A stretch of 64,000 nt of DNA from Sulfurovum sp. 16-42-52 (GTDB taxonomy: Bacteria; Campylobacterota; Campylobacteria; Campylobacterales; Sulfurovaceae): assembly GCA_002281755.1 (NCBI GenBank), contig NCHB01000001.1, positions 1 to 64,000 of the forward strand. The letters are read 5' to 3'. Position 1 is the stretch's first letter. Every line of letters starts with the position of its first letter. This document shows, one piece after another, positions 62,115 to 64,000 of the stretch. The position numbers and the translations under genes were made by a program. Under the pieces are notes generated by a model. It saw only the letters and a list, made by a program, of their open reading frames with translations, ran no database searches and was not told where the DNA came from.

Positions 62115-63920
62115 TTAGCTAATTTTTTGTGCCAACTGTTCAGGCAAGATGCCCAACGACTCTTCCACACGTTTTGTATTGCCATGGGTAATAAAGGCAT
62201 CATCATACTCAAACGTCGTAACCTGTACATCTTGTATCTTATACTCACTTAAAAATTCCAACAGTGCTGAACCCACACCGCCCAGGGCTGCTGAATCTGA
62301 AAATACAAACCATTTTTTATAGCCTGCACTTAGCTGGGTAAGCATCGAGACATCCAAGGGTTTAACAAAACGTAAATCCAAAATACCCACATTCGCATCA
62401 ACCAGTTGTGCTGTCTGTTCAGCCCTTCCTACACCATTGCCATATCCGATAAAAAGGATTTCCTCACCCTCTTTAAGAAGGACAGACTTCCCAAGCTCAT
62501 AAGGAGGGCTTTGTCTGTCTTGCGCTAAAAATGCACCTCTTGGATACCGAAAGGCACAGGGGTGAGCGTACTCTTTGGCAAATGCCATACAAAGCTTCAT
62601 CGTCGTTTCATTGTAGGGAGCTAGCAGTGTCATATTTGGTATGGCTCTAAGATAACTGATATCAAAAGCGCCTTGATGGGTCTCTCCATCTTCTCCTACT
62701 ATGCCGGCTCTATCCAAAGCAAATGCCACACCTAAATCCATAAGGGCTATATCATGAATGACCTGATCGTACCCGCGTTGTAAAAAGGTTGAGTAAATGG
62801 TACAAAATGGTTTAAAGCCTTCTTTTGCCAAGGGTCCCATTGACGTAACTGCATGCTGTTCGGCAATCGCAACATCCCAAAAACGATTGGGGTATTTGGC
62901 TATCGCTGCGCTCATACCTGTACCGCTTGGCATGGCTGCGGTAACCCCTACTACTTTTTCATCTGCATCTGCCAATTCAACCAGCATTTCAGAAAAGATA
63001 GCCGTTGCTGCTTTGGCACCGTTTTTTTGCGGGGCGATGCCGGTTTTCAGATCAAACGCACTCACACCATGCCAATTTTCTTTTGTTCCCTCAGCGATTT
63101 CATACCCTTTTCCTTTGGTTGTTTGGGCATGTATGATGACCGGTTTACCCAAAGCCTTTGCAACCCTCATGGTCTCCATCAATGAGGCGATATCATGTCC
63201 ATCTACCGGCCCGATGTATTCAATACCCATCTCTTCAAAAAGTATACCGGGGGTAATCAATTTAAAAGACTCTTCAAACCGTTTTGCCAAATAGCTTGCG
63301 CTCTCAGGCAGATGCTCAAGTACTTTTTCTACTTTAGCTTTAAACTTCTGATAAAAGGAGCCTGCCATTGTTTGAGAAAGCAGCTTCGAAATAGCGCCTA
63401 TAGGTTTGGCGATACTCATTTCATTATCATTGAGGATGATGACTACGGGGTATTTTCTATCGCCCAGTTCATTGAGAGCCTCATACGCCATACCCGCACT
63501 CATGCTCCCATCGCCTATCAATGCCACAGGAATACGCTTCTCACCTTTAAGGGCAATGGCTTTCGCTGCACCCACAGCCAAAGAGATAGAAGTTGAACTG
63601 TGTCCTGCAACATAGTAGTCATACTTAGACTCTTTAGGCTTCGTGTACCCGCAGATACCGCCAAACTGACGCAGTGTATCAAAGGTATCCCATCTGCCGG
63701 TGAGGAGTTTATGTGCATACGCTTGATGACTGACATCAAAGATAAATGGGTCTTGTTCAACATCAAACACACTGTGCATGGCGACAATCAGATCAGTTGC
63801 ACCCATGGTAGAACTTAAATGTCCACCGTTTTTACTCACTGTCTGTAAGATCTTTTGCCTAATCTCTTCAGCGAGTGTGTTGAGTTCTTCTATTGAACAG
63901 GCTTTTATATCTCTCATCAT
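62115..63920 (-). CDS. dxs: 1-deoxy-D-xylulose-5-phosphate synthase
   Basis: Thiamine-diphosphate enzyme starting the MEP isoprenoid pathway from pyruvate and glyceraldehyde 3-phosphate. 601 residues. ThDP motif ALIGDGSMSAGMAYEALNELG with later NDNEMSIAKPIG, DGHDIASLMETMRV, TTKGKGYEIAEG, and the transketolase-like pyrimidine-binding domain (FWDVAIAEQHAVTSMGPLAKEG). ATG at 63920 with GAGGAAG upstream. Confidence 0.96.
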   Translation of the reverse strand: MMRDIKACSIEELNTLAEEIRQKILQTVSKNGGHLSSTMGATDLIVAMHSVFDVEQDPFIFDVSHQAYAHKLLTGRWDTFDTLRQFGGICGYTKPKESKYDYYVAGHSSTSISLAVGAAKAIALKGEKRIPVALIGDGSMSAGMAYEALNELGDRKYPVVIILNDNEMSIAKPIGAISKLLSQTMAGSFYQKFKAKVEKVLEHLPESASYLAKRFEESFKLITPGILFEEMGIEYIGPVDGHDIASLMETMRVAKALGKPVIIHAQTTKGKGYEIAEGTKENWHGVSAFDLKTGIAPQKNGAKAATAIFSEMLVELADADEKVVGVTAAMPSGTGMSAAIAKYPNRFWDVAIAEQHAVTSMGPLAKEGFKPFCTIYSTFLQRGYDQVIHDIALMDLGVAFALDRAGIVGEDGETHQGAFDISYLRAIPNMTLLAPYNETTMKLCMAFAKEYAHPCAFRYPRGAFLAQDRQSPPYELGKSVLLKEGEEILFIGYGNGVGRAEQTAQLVDANVGILDLRFVKPLDVSMLTQLSAGYKKWFVFSDSAALGGVGSALLEFLSEYKIQDVQVTTFEYDDAFITHGNTKRVEESLGILPEQLAQKIS

Positions 63921-64000
63921 TTACTTCCTCTGCAAATAGGCACTTAAAAGTTTTTTTGCAAAAACAATCTGCGACTCATCGTAGGTCAATCCCAGAGTTT
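63921..64000 (-). CDS. 3' end of an upstream gene, unidentified
   Basis: An open frame enters from the right edge and ends at TAA at 63921-63923, immediately before the dxs start: TLGLTYDESQIVFAKKLLSA, then YLQRK. Only 25 codons are visible; I do not recognise the product. The abutting stop suggests cotranscription with dxs. Confidence 0.5.
   Translation of the reverse strand, partial: TLGLTYDESQIVFAKKLLSAYLQRK

Noticed and set aside
1-64000. CRISPR array or transposon
   Set aside because: No regularly spaced repeats, transposase motifs or terminal inverted repeats were seen anywhere in the window.

Overview
The window is an ordinary stretch of bacterial chromosome from a Campylobacterota (epsilonproteobacterial) organism, most like the Sulfurovum/Sulfurimonas branch. 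This rests on recognised gene neighbourhoods: folB - CosR/HsrA-type orphan regulator - ferredoxin - ppx; bamA next to tyrA; M23 peptidase - lpxC - tsaB-like - thrB - ylxR - infB - rbfA - rimP; mfd - folC - lptE - leuS; and fabH - plsX - rpmF - DUF177 - ndk - fdxA. A carboxynorspermidine dehydrogenase and two Alvin-type ferredoxins fit the same group. The genus is inference; no rRNA is present.

Layout. 0-10 kb: a patatin-like phospholipase with no recognisable start, a DedA protein, an AEC permease, carboxynorspermidine dehydrogenase, an ElyC/YdcF protein, DUF2237, a GNAT, a short DsbD, a small membrane protein and serS. 10-15 kb: the only accessory-looking part, with two small outer-membrane barrels, three tiny envelope proteins, a lipoprotein with two Ig-like domains and a DUF3494 ice-binding domain, and a Cys-rich unknown; it ends at a tRNA-CAT gene. 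15-17 kb: groES-groL behind a clear promoter and a perfect inverted repeat. 17-30 kb: a long minus-strand run of housekeeping genes (xseA, ubiE, ribD, rimP, rbfA, infB, ylxR, thrB, tsaB-like, lpxC, M23, DHH phosphoesterase, nadC, nadA). 31-34 kb: plsY-folB and cosR-fdxB-ppx on the plus strand. 34-37 kb: bamA and tyrA, divergent.

38-46 kb: a complete MoxR-DUF58-BatA-BatB-TPR-BatD cluster, preceded on the same strand by a histidine kinase/response regulator pair. 46-54 kb: mfd, folC, lptE, leuS and a zinc metallopeptidase. 54-64 kb: dnaX (plus), then a metallophosphoesterase, fabH, plsX, rpmF, DUF177, ndk, fdxA, metK, dxs and the 3' end of one more gene.

No CRISPR array, transposase, integrase or phage gene was seen. 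The most interesting signals are small: an A9 run in dnaX whose two slipped frames both stop at once; a four-copy heptamer repeat inside the lptE signal peptide; a 49-bp perfect tandem duplication that separates ribD from ubiE; a 10-bp perfect inverted repeat upstream of the groESL promoter; a G10 tract between ppx and bamA; and the ice-binding lipoprotein with its envelope neighbours. I found no clearly new multi-gene system.
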